From Alcaligenaceae bacterium SAGV5 (GTDB lineage Bacteria; Pseudomonadota; Gammaproteobacteria; Burkholderiales; Burkholderiaceae_B): DNA of 64,000 nt. The notes under the pieces are model-generated. The model was not told the DNA's origin. It ran no database searches and was given only the letters and a program-made list of their open reading frames with translations. Positions 1-8,122 of the stretch are shown piece by piece. The position numbers were made by a program, and so were the translations under genes. The stretch is from assembly GCA_009360345.1 (NCBI GenBank), contig SPDP01000003.1, positions 682,001 to 746,000 of the forward strand. Reading direction: 5' to 3'. Numbering within the stretch: the first letter of the stretch is position 1; each line of letters opens with the position of its first letter.

Positions 1-1
1 G

Positions 2-1294
2 GGAAGCTGGGTCCACGAGTCCATGCTGTCGGCCTGGCAGGTTCCCGAAGCCCGGGTAGGGCAGCTCACGCTCGCCATCCTGAACGCCGTCAACCAGCAC
101 GACTGGTTCGGCGCGGACCGGCTGCTGCGCCAGTACCGACAGGTTCCCAGGCACGATCCGGCACTGTTCACGTTCGTCGAGGCCAGCCGCCTGGCGGCAC
201 TGGGCGATCATGCCGACGCCATCGACCGCTACCGCCAGGTGCTGCGGGCCAATCCCTTGTTCACCCGAGGCGACCTGGACCTGGCGCGCGTGCTGTTCAT
301 CGACAATCGCCTGCGCGATGCGCGGGAGATCTTCCAACGGCTGCAGGCCCGGCAGCTGCCGCCGGAAATCGAACGGCACGTTGCCGACTATCTGGCGGCC
401 ATCGAGCAGCGCACGCGCATGCGGATCACGCTGTCCCTGTCGGCGGTACGCGAGGACAATCTGAACAATGCCTCGACGATCGTGGACCCGTGCGCACTGC
501 GGTTCCTGGACGCCTGCTTCGAGAACGTGCCGGGCCGCAAGGCCGCCGACACCGGCGCCTATTTCGAAGGCACCCTCAACAAGCTATGGCCGCTGGCGGG
601 CAACCACGCCTTCATGCTGCGCAGCCTCAACTATGGCAACCGCTACCGGCACGAAGACGACTACGGCAACCTCGCATCGACCACTTACCTCGGTTACCAG
701 TACGGGTCGGCGCGCAATCAGTTCCAGTTCCTGCCGCTGTTCGAATACGACCGCGAAGGTGGGCATAAGGCCTACCACGCCTTCGGTTTTCGAACCAGCA
801 TCAGCCGGCAGTTGAGCCCGCGCGCGATGCTGGAAGCCAGCTACGAAACCAAGTATCGCCATTTCGCGCAGCGGCTGGAAAGCCTGGAAGGCGACTTTCG
901 CAGCATGGGGCTGTTCGGACAGTACGTGATCCGCCCCGATCTGCTGGTGTACGGCAGCCTGGCCTGGCGCGAGAGCGGTGCGCGCCTGGGGATCTTCGCC
1001 TACCGCGAAAAGAGCGCGCGTCTGGGAATCTACAAATCGTTCGGCGGCAAGGTGGCCGTCAGCATGGCCTACGGCTACCGCCAGCGGCAGGCGGACGAGG
1101 CCGTTGCGCTGTTCGAGAAGCGCCAGCGCGACCACGAGGGCAGCCTGTACGTGAACGTATCGCTACCCGGCTACGCCTGGCACGGGATGACGCCCACCAT
1201 GAGCTACGAGTACCGCAAGAATCGCAGCAGCATCCCGCACCTTCATACCTACGAGAAGAACCGCCTCACGCTGGGCTTCACCAAGGTTTTTTGA
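2..1294 (+). CDS. Slam-family outer-membrane protein (surface lipoprotein assembly modifier), 5' partial
   Basis: The frame is open from the window edge and no start is forced, so the true start, signal peptide and perhaps more TPR lie upstream; an ATG at 23 is probably internal. The first ~130 visible residues are helical and TPR-like. The remainder, from about the motif SLSAVREDNLNNAS, is rich in alternating aromatic residues and ends in ...LTLGFTKVF with a terminal Phe, as expected for an outer-membrane beta-barrel of the Slam (DUF560) family. Known Slams help move lipoproteins to the cell surface. The next gene on the same strand, 34 bases downstream, encodes a lipoprotein, so a transporter–substrate pair is possible. 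Family assignment is from recognition of the two-domain layout, not a search. Confidence 0.7.
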   Translation, partial: GSWVHESMLSAWQVPEARVGQLTLAILNAVNQHDWFGADRLLRQYRQVPRHDPALFTFVEASRLAALGDHADAIDRYRQVLRANPLFTRGDLDLARVLFIDNRLRDAREIFQRLQARQLPPEIERHVADYLAAIEQRTRMRITLSLSAVREDNLNNASTIVDPCALRFLDACFENVPGRKAADTGAYFEGTLNKLWPLAGNHAFMLRSLNYGNRYRHEDDYGNLASTTYLGYQYGSARNQFQFLPLFEYDREGGHKAYHAFGFRTSISRQLSPRAMLEASYETKYRHFAQRLESLEGDFRSMGLFGQYVIRPDLLVYGSLAWRESGARLGIFAYREKSARLGIYKSFGGKVAVSMAYGYRQRQADEAVALFEKRQRDHEGSLYVNVSLPGYAWHGMTPTMSYEYRKNRSSIPHLHTYEKNRLTLGFTKVF

Positions 1295-1328
1295 CGATGC
1301 TTGAACACCCTTTGACGGAACCCCCATC

Positions 1329-2309
1329 ATGAAGATCCAACTCCGACACCTGCTCGTCCCGTGTCTGCTGCCCGTGCTGCTGGGCGGCTGCCTTTCCACC
1401 TCCCACATCCGCGCGGTCCCGGACAAAAAACGTCCGCAGGTCATCAGCCATGCCGAAGGCCTGGAGCGCGACCGGCAGGCCATCCTGGCGATGGTGGGCG
1501 AGTACCGGGTCAGTTTCAATTTCGAGGAAAGCGATCCCGCGCCGGGCTATGAGCCCAAGCGGCGCTACCGCAGCGGTGCCTACGAGATGGTGCTGGTGGC
1601 CGAGGACCAGGGCGACCGCATCGTGCTCCAGCATCTGCTGGTGCATCGCACCGCCGGATTCGTGGTCAAGCATTGGCGCCAGGACTGGCGCTACCAGGCG
1701 CCGGCGCGGCTGGAGTTCACGGAGAACCAGACCTGGCGCCTGCGGCCCATCGATCCGGCCGTCACCAAGGGGGCCTGGACGCAGTGCGTCTACGAGGTCA
1801 GCGATGCGCCGCGCTATTGCGGCACCGGCAAATGGACCTACGAGAACGATGTGCCGACGTGGACCTCGGATGCCGGGTGGCGGCCGTTGCCGCGGCGCGA
1901 ATACACCCAGCGCGGCGACTACAACGCGCTGGGCATCGTCAACACGCACCGCATCACGGCCGAGGGCTGGCTGCACGAACAGGCCAATCGCAAGGTGGTG
2001 CGGGAAGGCGAGCGGGAGCGCGCGACGCTGGTGAACGAGACGGGCGTCAACGACTATCGCCGCATTATCGGCTTCAACTTCCGCAGCGGCCATGCCTATT
2101 GGGACAACACGTCGGACTACTGGCGCCGCATCCGTGCGGAATGGAGCCGGCGCATTGCCGAGGGACAGGGGGTGAGGCTGAACTATCCGGTGGATGGCAT
2201 GAAGATGATCATGAACATGTACATCCAGTCCCAGCAGGCGAACAACGGCGTGGCGATCCGCGACGCCGACATCCGCGCGCTGTTTGATCCGTGGGTGTCG
2301 GCACCGTAG
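1329..2309 (+). CDS. Lipoprotein, DUF6607-like
   Basis: This is a 326-residue protein with a lipoprotein signal peptide: basic start, hydrophobic run, then lipobox LGGC with Cys about residue 21. The mature part has repeated short motifs (KHWRQDWRYQ, GKWTYEND, WRPLPRREYTQRGDYN) that resemble the DUF6607 family of unknown function. It follows the Slam-like gene closely and is probably co-transcribed. No C-terminal TbpB-like barrel is obvious, so being a Slam substrate is inference from neighbourhood only. The DUF assignment is by memory of the motif pattern; the lipoprotein call is firm. Confidence 0.7.
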   Translation: MKIQLRHLLVPCLLPVLLGGCLSTSHIRAVPDKKRPQVISHAEGLERDRQAILAMVGEYRVSFNFEESDPAPGYEPKRRYRSGAYEMVLVAEDQGDRIVLQHLLVHRTAGFVVKHWRQDWRYQAPARLEFTENQTWRLRPIDPAVTKGAWTQCVYEVSDAPRYCGTGKWTYENDVPTWTSDAGWRPLPRREYTQRGDYNALGIVNTHRITAEGWLHEQANRKVVREGERERATLVNETGVNDYRRIIGFNFRSGHAYWDNTSDYWRRIRAEWSRRIAEGQGVRLNYPVDGMKMIMNMYIQSQQANNGVAIRDADIRALFDPWVSAP

Positions 2310-2328
2310 CGCAGGCTATCCGCCACCC

Positions 2329-2907
2329 TCAGGCATAAAGGCGCTCGCGCACGTCGACCGGTATCGTTCGCGGGCGGCTGGCCGCCAGGCCAGCGTTCAA
2401 TTCACGCACGCCGGCTTGCAGGCGGTCGGCGATTTCGGGCGAAATCCTGTAGCCGGTGATGGCATCGCCCGAGACCTGCGCGTCGGAGGCGTACACCGCG
2501 CCCAGGATGTGGCGGGCACCCAACGCATGCAGCACCGGCCGGAGGGCGTAGTCGACCGCCAGCAGGTGCGCGGGCGAACCGCCCGTGGCCAGCGGCAGGA
2601 CGATCTTGCCTTGCAGCGAAGTCTGCGGCAAAAGATCCAGGAAGGCCTTGAGCACGCCGCTGTACGCCGCCTTGTAGATGGGCGTGGCGATGACGACGGC
2701 ATCCGCCGAGGCAAGCTGCCTGACGGCACCGACGATGCCCGGATGCGAGAAATCCGCTTGCAGCAACGCCTCGGCGGGCAAGTCCCGCACGTGCAGGGAA
2801 CGCACGGCGTAGCCATCGCGCGCAAGCTGTTGGGCCACCGTCTGCGCCAGCAGCGCCGAGCGGGACGTGGCAGCAGGGCTGCCGGTGATCGTGAGGACGG
2901 AATACAT
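2329..2907 (-). CDS. ssuE: NADPH-dependent FMN reductase SsuE
   Basis: A 192-residue flavodoxin-like protein. It begins MYSVLTITGSPAATSRSA, whose GSPxxxSRS loop binds the FMN phosphate, and carries the SsuE signature ATPIYKAAYSGVLKAFLDLLP followed within ten residues by LATGGSPAHLLAVDYALRP. SsuE supplies reduced FMN to alkanesulfonate monooxygenase and related two-component oxygenases. No ssuD or ssuABC lies in the window, so the oxygenase partner is unknown here. The start at 2907 was chosen because homologs begin just before the GSP loop; an upstream in-frame ATG would add an unlikely 24-residue tail. The gene converges on the lipoprotein gene and is divergent from the Bug gene. Confidence 0.85.
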   Translation of the reverse strand: MYSVLTITGSPAATSRSALLAQTVAQQLARDGYAVRSLHVRDLPAEALLQADFSHPGIVGAVRQLASADAVVIATPIYKAAYSGVLKAFLDLLPQTSLQGKIVLPLATGGSPAHLLAVDYALRPVLHALGARHILGAVYASDAQVSGDAITGYRISPEIADRLQAGVRELNAGLAASRPRTIPVDVRERLYA

Positions 2908-3074
2908 GGCGGGAATGTCCGGAACAGAGACGCCCACCTTAAGACGTCCGCCGCGGGAATCCAAACAACCAATTCGCATTTGCTCAAACGTTTTGTGCCG
3001 GGGCCTGGAGGCGCTTGCCGCACGTCATTCCGGCCGGCCTGGACCGAAGTTATAAGCAGCCGCCCAAAAAATCG

Positions 3075-3103
3075 TTGACCCCATGAAGGGCGAGGCCTAA
3101 TCT
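3075..3103 (+). promoter_or_regulatory. Sigma-70-type promoter for the Bug receptor gene
   Basis: A TTGACC -35 (3075–3080) and a TAATCT -10 (3098–3103) are separated by 17 bases. The predicted transcription start is near 3110, about 88 bases before the ATG at 3198. Confidence 0.5.
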
Positions 3104-3110
3104 ACTTACG

Positions 3111-3137
3111 TTTCGCACAACAAGTCCATATTGCGAA
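3111..3137 (+). promoter_or_regulatory. Inverted repeat, candidate IclR-type operator
   Basis: Arms TTCGCA (3112–3117) and TGCGAA (3132–3137) are separated by 14 bases and sit at the predicted transcription start of the Bug gene. An IclR regulator is encoded just beyond the next gene. Linking the site to that regulator is inference. Confidence 0.4.
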
Positions 3138-3197
3138 CATACCGAGCCGCCAAGGCGGCGACCCGGCATGCGGTGTCCCATTCGACAGGAAGTCTTC

Positions 3198-4166
3198 ATG
3201 AAAGCGATGAGTTCATTGGTAGCCTTGGCGGCATGCGCGGTTTTTGCTTCTCCTCTCATGGCGCAGTCGTTTCCCAGCAAGCCCGTGCGCATCGTGGCGC
3301 CCTACGTGGCGGGCGGCACCGTGGACGCGTTGTCGCGCGCCCTGGCGGTGCAACTGTCCGAAGAGTTCGGGCAGCAGGTGGTGGTGGAAAACCGTGCCGG
3401 CGCATCGGGCAACATCGGCGCCGACTACGTGGCGGGATCCGATCCCGACGGCCACGTGCTGCTGCTCACCGCCAGCACCATCATCGTCAATCCGCTGGTC
3501 ATGAAGGAAGCCCAGCGTTTCGACCTGCGCAAGGATTTCACTCCCATTGGCATGGTCGCCAGCACGCCGCTGGTCTTCGTGGTGTCGCCGCAGAGCGGTA
3601 TCAATACGGTCGACGATTTCATCAAGCAGGCCAAGACGCATCCGGAAAAGGTCAACTTCGGCGTCGGCGGGTTCGGCTCTGGCGGCCACCTGGCGATGGA
3701 GACTTTCAACGTGCGGGCCGGTACCCAGATCCCGATGGTGATCTACAAGGGGTCGGCGCCGGCGCTGGCCGATATCGTGGGCGGCCAGCTCAGCGCCATC
3801 ATGGATCCGGTATTGACCACCTTGCCCTTCGTTAGCACGGGGCGCCTGAAAGCCATCGCGGTGACGGGGCAGCAGCGCAGCAGCCTGTTGCCCTCGGTCC
3901 CGACCTTGCAGGAAGCGGGGGTGCGCGATATGGACTTCGTTTCCTGGTATGGCATGTGGGCGCCCAAGGGATTGCCCGAGCCGGTATCCGGGCGGATCCA
4001 GGCGGCGTTGACCAAGGTGCTGGGGTCGGCGCAGTTCAAGGCCTGGCTCGACAAGCAGGGCATGGTGGCGGGATCCGTCACGGGCAGGCAATTCGGCGAC
4101 TATGTCGCCAGCGAGAGCCGCAAGTATGCGCAGGCCGTCGAGCAGGCGAAAATTGAAAAGAAATAA
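3198..4166 (+). CDS. Bug/TctC-family periplasmic solute-binding receptor
   Basis: A 322-residue secreted protein with a signal peptide ending ...SPLMAQ and the Bug start FPSKPVRIVAPYVAGGTVD. Further family motifs are VVENRAGASGNIGADYVA and the loop around INTVDDFIKQAKTHPEKVNFG. Bug proteins bind carboxylates or other small acids in the periplasm and are hugely expanded in Bordetella and relatives; most lack a dedicated transporter nearby, as here. The ATG at 3198 is preferred because AGGAAG lies just upstream and the signal peptide starts there. It is followed after 23 bases by the racemase-family gene, suggesting one operon, probably controlled by the IclR regulator encoded at 4917–5693. Confidence 0.88.
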   Translation: MKAMSSLVALAACAVFASPLMAQSFPSKPVRIVAPYVAGGTVDALSRALAVQLSEEFGQQVVVENRAGASGNIGADYVAGSDPDGHVLLLTASTIIVNPLVMKEAQRFDLRKDFTPIGMVASTPLVFVVSPQSGINTVDDFIKQAKTHPEKVNFGVGGFGSGGHLAMETFNVRAGTQIPMVIYKGSAPALADIVGGQLSAIMDPVLTTLPFVSTGRLKAIAVTGQQRSSLLPSVPTLQEAGVRDMDFVSWYGMWAPKGLPEPVSGRIQAALTKVLGSAQFKAWLDKQGMVAGSVTGRQFGDYVASESRKYAQAVEQAKIEKK

Positions 4167-4189
4167 GACGGACTGATCGGGAGCACAGC

Positions 4190-4909
4190 ATGGTCGTGGC
4201 GCGCCGGAAGACCTTTCACGGGGTCAGCGTGGGTATCTTGATGGTGAAAACCGGTTTTCGACGGCTGCCGGGCGACGTCGGCCATGCCGGCACCTGGGAT
4301 TTCCCGGTGCAGTATCGCGTCGTCGAATCCGCCACGCCGGACAAGATGATGGCGTTGCAGGAATCGGGGCTGCTGGATGATTTCAAGGCGGCGGCGCTCG
4401 ACCTGATTGCCGGCGGGGTCGACGGCATTGCCACCACCTGCGGTTTCCTGGCGCTGTTCCAGCGCGAGCTGGCCGAGGCCTGCCGCGTGCCGGTGGCGAC
4501 CAGCAGCCTGCTGCAGGTGCCCCTGGCCGAGCGCCTGTTGCCGGCCGGCAAGCGGGTGGGCATCCTGACCTTCAGCAGCGAGAACCTGCATGCGGCGCAT
4601 CTCGAAGCGGTCGGCGTGGCGGCCGATACGCCGGTGGTGGGCATGCCGGCCGGTTCGGTGTTCGTCACCTCGATCAAGTCGGGGGACGTCGTGCCCCGGT
4701 TCGAGGAGATGCGCGCCGAAGTGCTGGCCGCGGCCGATGAGCTGCTGCGCCGCCATCCGGACGTGGGGGCCATCGTTTCCGAATGCAGCAACATGACCCC
4801 GTTCAGCGCGGACATCGTCGAGCGCTTCGGCGTTCCCGTCTACGACGGCGTGTCGTTGATCAACTGGTTCCATGCGGGCTTGCGGCCGCGCCGCTACCCG
4901 CGGTCCTGA
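4190..4909 (+). CDS. Aspartate/glutamate racemase superfamily protein
   Basis: A 239-residue protein with the two cysteine contexts expected of the Asp/Glu racemase fold: DGIATTCGFLALF in the N-terminal half and GAIVSECSNMTPFS in the C-terminal half. The superfamily includes aspartate, glutamate and hydantoin racemases, maleate isomerase and arylmalonate decarboxylase, and the exact substrate cannot be read here. GGAG precedes the ATG. Its position behind a Bug receptor suggests that it acts on the acid the receptor captures, but that is inference. The gene converges on the IclR regulator with a 7-base gap. Confidence 0.8.
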   Translation: MVVARRKTFHGVSVGILMVKTGFRRLPGDVGHAGTWDFPVQYRVVESATPDKMMALQESGLLDDFKAAALDLIAGGVDGIATTCGFLALFQRELAEACRVPVATSSLLQVPLAERLLPAGKRVGILTFSSENLHAAHLEAVGVAADTPVVGMPAGSVFVTSIKSGDVVPRFEEMRAEVLAAADELLRRHPDVGAIVSECSNMTPFSADIVERFGVPVYDGVSLINWFHAGLRPRRYPRS

Positions 4910-4916
4910 ACGGATC

Positions 4917-5693
4917 TCAGCCGAGCTGCAGCGCGGACGAAACGTTGTCGCAGGCGCGTTGCAGGTGCTGGGCCAGCGACGAATCGACGTCGAGCTCGTC
5001 GTCCAGCTCCAGCCCCGAGACCACGATGGCGCCCAGCGCGGCGGCGTTGCGGCCGTGGAAAGGATAGGCGAGCGAGGCCAGTCCGCGCTTGTAGCGGCCA
5101 GCCGTGGCGCAGAAGCCGCCTGCCTGGCGGACTTTTTTCAGCGCGGGGCGGACTTTGTCGAAGCGGGCCTTGCCCAGCGTGGCCTGGCAGAGTTCGTCCG
5201 GGTAGGTGGACAGGATGGACTTGCCGCTGGCGCAGTCGTCCAGCGGAAACTGGTTGCCGATGTCGATGATGACGTTCATCGGCGTGCGCGGGGTCCAGAT
5301 GCGTTCGACGATGATGGCGCGATCGCGCGCGGGTACCGAGATGGAAACCAGCGCGGAACGTCCGTGCAGGACTTTCTCCTGCAGTTCGACCGCGTAGGGC
5401 AGCGCCGCGCGCCGCACATTGAGCCGGCTGGCGTGCGCCGTGGCGAACAGCAGGCACTCGGGTCCCAGCGCATAGACGCCGTCGTCGGCCGTGACCATGT
5501 CCCAGTGCACGAGGGTCTTGAGCAGGCGATGGACGGTGGTCCGTTCTATGCCCGTGCGGCGCGACAGGTCCAGCGCCGTGGCGCCTTGCGGCGTGCTGGC
5601 CAGTTCGCGCAACACGATGAAGGCGCGGTCTATGGATTGCACCCGTCCGGTGCCATCGGCATCTGGCGGGCGGTGTTCTGGCGTTGTCTGCAA
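4917..5693 (-). CDS. IclR-family transcriptional regulator
   Basis: A 258-residue protein. The N-terminal winged helix is seen in VQSIDRAFIVLRELA and LSRRTGIERTTVHRLLKTL (residues ~18–62). A C-terminal IclR effector domain includes LPLDDCASGKSIL and ends in a stretch like ALGAIVVSGLELDD. IclR regulators usually sense small aromatic or aliphatic acids. It is flanked by the Bug–racemase pair (convergent) and the acyl-CoA ligase (same strand, upstream). Candidate targets are the Bug promoter with its inverted repeat at 3111–3137 and the ligase/hydratase divergent region at 7253–7364. Confidence 0.87.
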   Translation of the reverse strand: MQTTPEHRPPDADGTGRVQSIDRAFIVLRELASTPQGATALDLSRRTGIERTTVHRLLKTLVHWDMVTADDGVYALGPECLLFATAHASRLNVRRAALPYAVELQEKVLHGRSALVSISVPARDRAIIVERIWTPRTPMNVIIDIGNQFPLDDCASGKSILSTYPDELCQATLGKARFDKVRPALKKVRQAGGFCATAGRYKRGLASLAYPFHGRNAAALGAIVVSGLELDDELDVDSSLAQHLQRACDNVSSALQLG

Positions 5694-5722
5694 GGCTAGG
5701 GCCTGTTCACGCTAAAGAAGGG

Positions 5723-7252
5723 TCAGTCTTGGCGGGCGGCGGCGATCACGTCCTGGATCTTCCGGGTCAACACTTTACCGTAATGGGAGCGAGGCAGGGC
5801 GTCCATGAACACCAGGCGCCTGGGGCGTTTGTGCGTGGACAGGCGTTCGCGGCAGAAAGCCGCCAGGTCGTCGCCGCCGGGGCGGGTGCCGGGCCGCGCG
5901 ACGATGGCGGCGGCGACGATCTCTCCCCACTCGGGGTCCGCGATGCCGACGACGGCGGCCTCGAGGACCGAAGGATGGCTGCACAGCACTTGTTCCACCT
6001 CGGCCGGCTGCACGGATTTGCCGCCCGTGCGGATGATGGCCTTGGCCCGTCCCTGTATGCGCAATCGCCCCTGGGTGTCGAGACAGCCCAGGTCGCCGCT
6101 ATGGAACCATCCGCCGTCCAGGACCGCCGCCGTCAGCCCGGGCTGGTTCCAATAGCCTTGCATGACGTGGGCGCCGCGTATCAGCACTTCGCCGACCGTG
6201 CCCGGGGGCAGGGGCGCCTGGCCGTCGCCGATGGCGATGTCGGCGCGATCGGTCGTGGGGCCGACCAGTCCGAGCGTGCCGGCCGGATCGGCCAGCAGCT
6301 CGGCGGTGGCGGCCGGCGGCCGGTAGCAGGTCCACGGCGCCTCGGTCAGGCCATAGATGACGGAGAAGACGGGGCCGAAGACGGCCACCGCCTGTTCGAA
6401 CAGCTCCCGCGGCATGGCGGCGGCGCCGATTTCGATGCATGCCAGCGAGTCGAGGCCGGCGTGCCCCTCGGGCAGGGCCCGCAGGATGCGGACCAGGTGC
6501 GTCGGGACCAGCGAGGTGCAGGTCGGCCGGTAGCGCGCCACCAGGTCGAGAAAACGCCGGGGCTCGAAATGGGCGCCGAGAATGAGCGTGCCGCCTTGCA
6601 GCAGATGGGCCAGCAGTGAAATCGCGGCGATCGGCCACAACGGCCGAACGTTCAGCATCCGGTCGCCCGTCCACGGCCGGCGTGCCGCCACGATGTTGTG
6701 GAGGGCCGCGCAATAGCTGCCATGCGTATGCACGACGGCCTTCGGCGTACCCGTCGTGCCGCCCGTGTAGTTCAGCGCCGCGATCCAGCCCGGCTCGCAG
6801 GGGACGGGCGGGGGCGCATCGGGCGGGACCGCGCCGGCGGCGGTGTCCAGGCTGTCGAGCGGACGGGCGTCGATGCCGCAGTCCGCCAGGGCCGGGCGCA
6901 GCGCTTGTACCCGGTCGGCGTGGGAAGGGCAGTACAGCAGCACCTTCGCGCCGGAATCGCGCAACTGGGCGAGCTGTTCGGCCGGATCGAGGGCGGGGTC
7001 CAGCGATACCCGGACGCGGCCCGCGCTCATGACGCCATAGTCGGCGAACAGGAAGGCGGGCGTGGCGTCTCCCAGCAACGCGACACGGTCGCCCGGCTGC
7101 GTGCCGCAAGCCGCGAGCAGGCGGGTCGAGAAGGCGAATACTTCGTCCACCAGTTCCGGAAAGCCGTAGCGCCGCCCGCTGTCCGCGTCGATCAGCGCGC
7201 AGCGGTCGGGCCAGGTCCGGCGGGCTCGTTCAAGAAGCGCGGGGATGCTCAT
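5723..7252 (-). CDS. AMP-forming acyl-CoA synthetase (AMP-binding family)
   Basis: A 509-residue ANL-superfamily enzyme. The P-loop-like A3 motif NYTGGTTGTPKAVVHTHGS is present, as are YGLTEAPWT (A5 region), GWFHSGDLGCLDTQGRLRIQ with the catalytic-domain Asp, and the C-terminal Lys context PRSHYGKVLTRKI. It should activate a carboxylic acid with ATP and CoA. It is divergent from the enoyl-CoA hydratase gene, and together they suggest a beta-oxidation-like route for an unidentified acid. Homologs are mostly annotated as long-chain or unspecified acyl-CoA ligases; chain length cannot be read from sequence. Confidence 0.85.
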   Translation of the reverse strand: MSIPALLERARRTWPDRCALIDADSGRRYGFPELVDEVFAFSTRLLAACGTQPGDRVALLGDATPAFLFADYGVMSAGRVRVSLDPALDPAEQLAQLRDSGAKVLLYCPSHADRVQALRPALADCGIDARPLDSLDTAAGAVPPDAPPPVPCEPGWIAALNYTGGTTGTPKAVVHTHGSYCAALHNIVAARRPWTGDRMLNVRPLWPIAAISLLAHLLQGGTLILGAHFEPRRFLDLVARYRPTCTSLVPTHLVRILRALPEGHAGLDSLACIEIGAAAMPRELFEQAVAVFGPVFSVIYGLTEAPWTCYRPPAATAELLADPAGTLGLVGPTTDRADIAIGDGQAPLPPGTVGEVLIRGAHVMQGYWNQPGLTAAVLDGGWFHSGDLGCLDTQGRLRIQGRAKAIIRTGGKSVQPAEVEQVLCSHPSVLEAAVVGIADPEWGEIVAAAIVARPGTRPGGDDLAAFCRERLSTHKRPRRLVFMDALPRSHYGKVLTRKIQDVIAAARQD

Positions 7253-7364
7253 GGCGATGGCTGGAGAATGATATGTTCATAATAAACACAAGTTGTGCTC
7301 TATACAAACTATTCCTAGAATTCCGTCTGGACCCGCCCCGACGCGGGCATGGAAAGGAGCATCG

Positions 7365-8120
7365 ATGAGCATCGAATTCGAAGCCGCCGGCGATGGCGTA
7401 TTCGTCGTCACCCTGAACCGCCCGGAACGCCTGAATGCCCTGGACGCCGGACACAAGGCGGCGTTGGGAGACATCTGGCGCGAGGCCGAGGCACGCGACG
7501 ACGTCCGCGCGATCGTGCTGCGCGGCGCGGGGCCGAAGGCATTCTCGGCAGGGTCGGATTTCAAGGAAATGAAAGCCACCGGCCGGACGGTGGATACCGA
7601 TACCCTGGCCAACGCCATTCCTTCCGTGGGGGTGGAACTGACCAAGCCGGTCGTGGCGGCGCTGCACGGCTATGTGATCGGCTTCGGGCTGACGCTGGCC
7701 ATCCATTGCGACATGCGCGTGGCCGCGCCGGACGCGCGCCTGGCCTTTCCCGAGGTCGAACACGGCATGCTGTCCGGCATCAGCGACATCACCTTGCCGG
7801 GCATCGTCGGCGAGGCCGCCGCGCTGGAGATCATGCTGACGGGGCGCGCCTATTCGGCCGACGAAGCGCGCGAGATCCGCCTGGTCAACCGGATCGCGCC
7901 GGATCCCCATGGCGAGGCGCTGCAACTGGCGCATGCGCTGGCGGGCAACTCGATGAGCGCCACCCGGCTGACCAAGAAGCTGGTGCTGGCGGAGCGGCGC
8001 GCGGCCATCGCGCGCCATCTGCAACTCGTTGCCCAGGCAAGGGTGGATATCGCTCAGTCCGGCCGCCACGCATCGGTGGTGGATGGCGGCGGCGCCCAGC
8101 CCCGGGCCAGGATGGATTGA
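7365..8120 (+). CDS. Enoyl-CoA hydratase/isomerase family protein
   Basis: A 251-residue crotonase-fold protein. The CoA/oxyanion segment GPKAFSAGSDFKEMKA and the second oxyanion segment around ALHGYVIGFGLTLAIHCDMRVA are both visible. The residue in the first catalytic Glu position lies in EVEHGMLSG. The ATG at 7365 is preceded by AAGGAGC, and upstream in-frame ATGs lack a ribosome site. It probably hydrates an enoyl-CoA made after the divergently encoded ligase activates the acid. The stop lies just before the start of the alpha/beta hydrolase gene, so the two are likely co-translated. Confidence 0.85.
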   Translation: MSIEFEAAGDGVFVVTLNRPERLNALDAGHKAALGDIWREAEARDDVRAIVLRGAGPKAFSAGSDFKEMKATGRTVDTDTLANAIPSVGVELTKPVVAALHGYVIGFGLTLAIHCDMRVAAPDARLAFPEVEHGMLSGISDITLPGIVGEAAALEIMLTGRAYSADEAREIRLVNRIAPDPHGEALQLAHALAGNSMSATRLTKKLVLAERRAAIARHLQLVAQARVDIAQSGRHASVVDGGGAQPRARMD

Positions 8121-8122
8121 GC

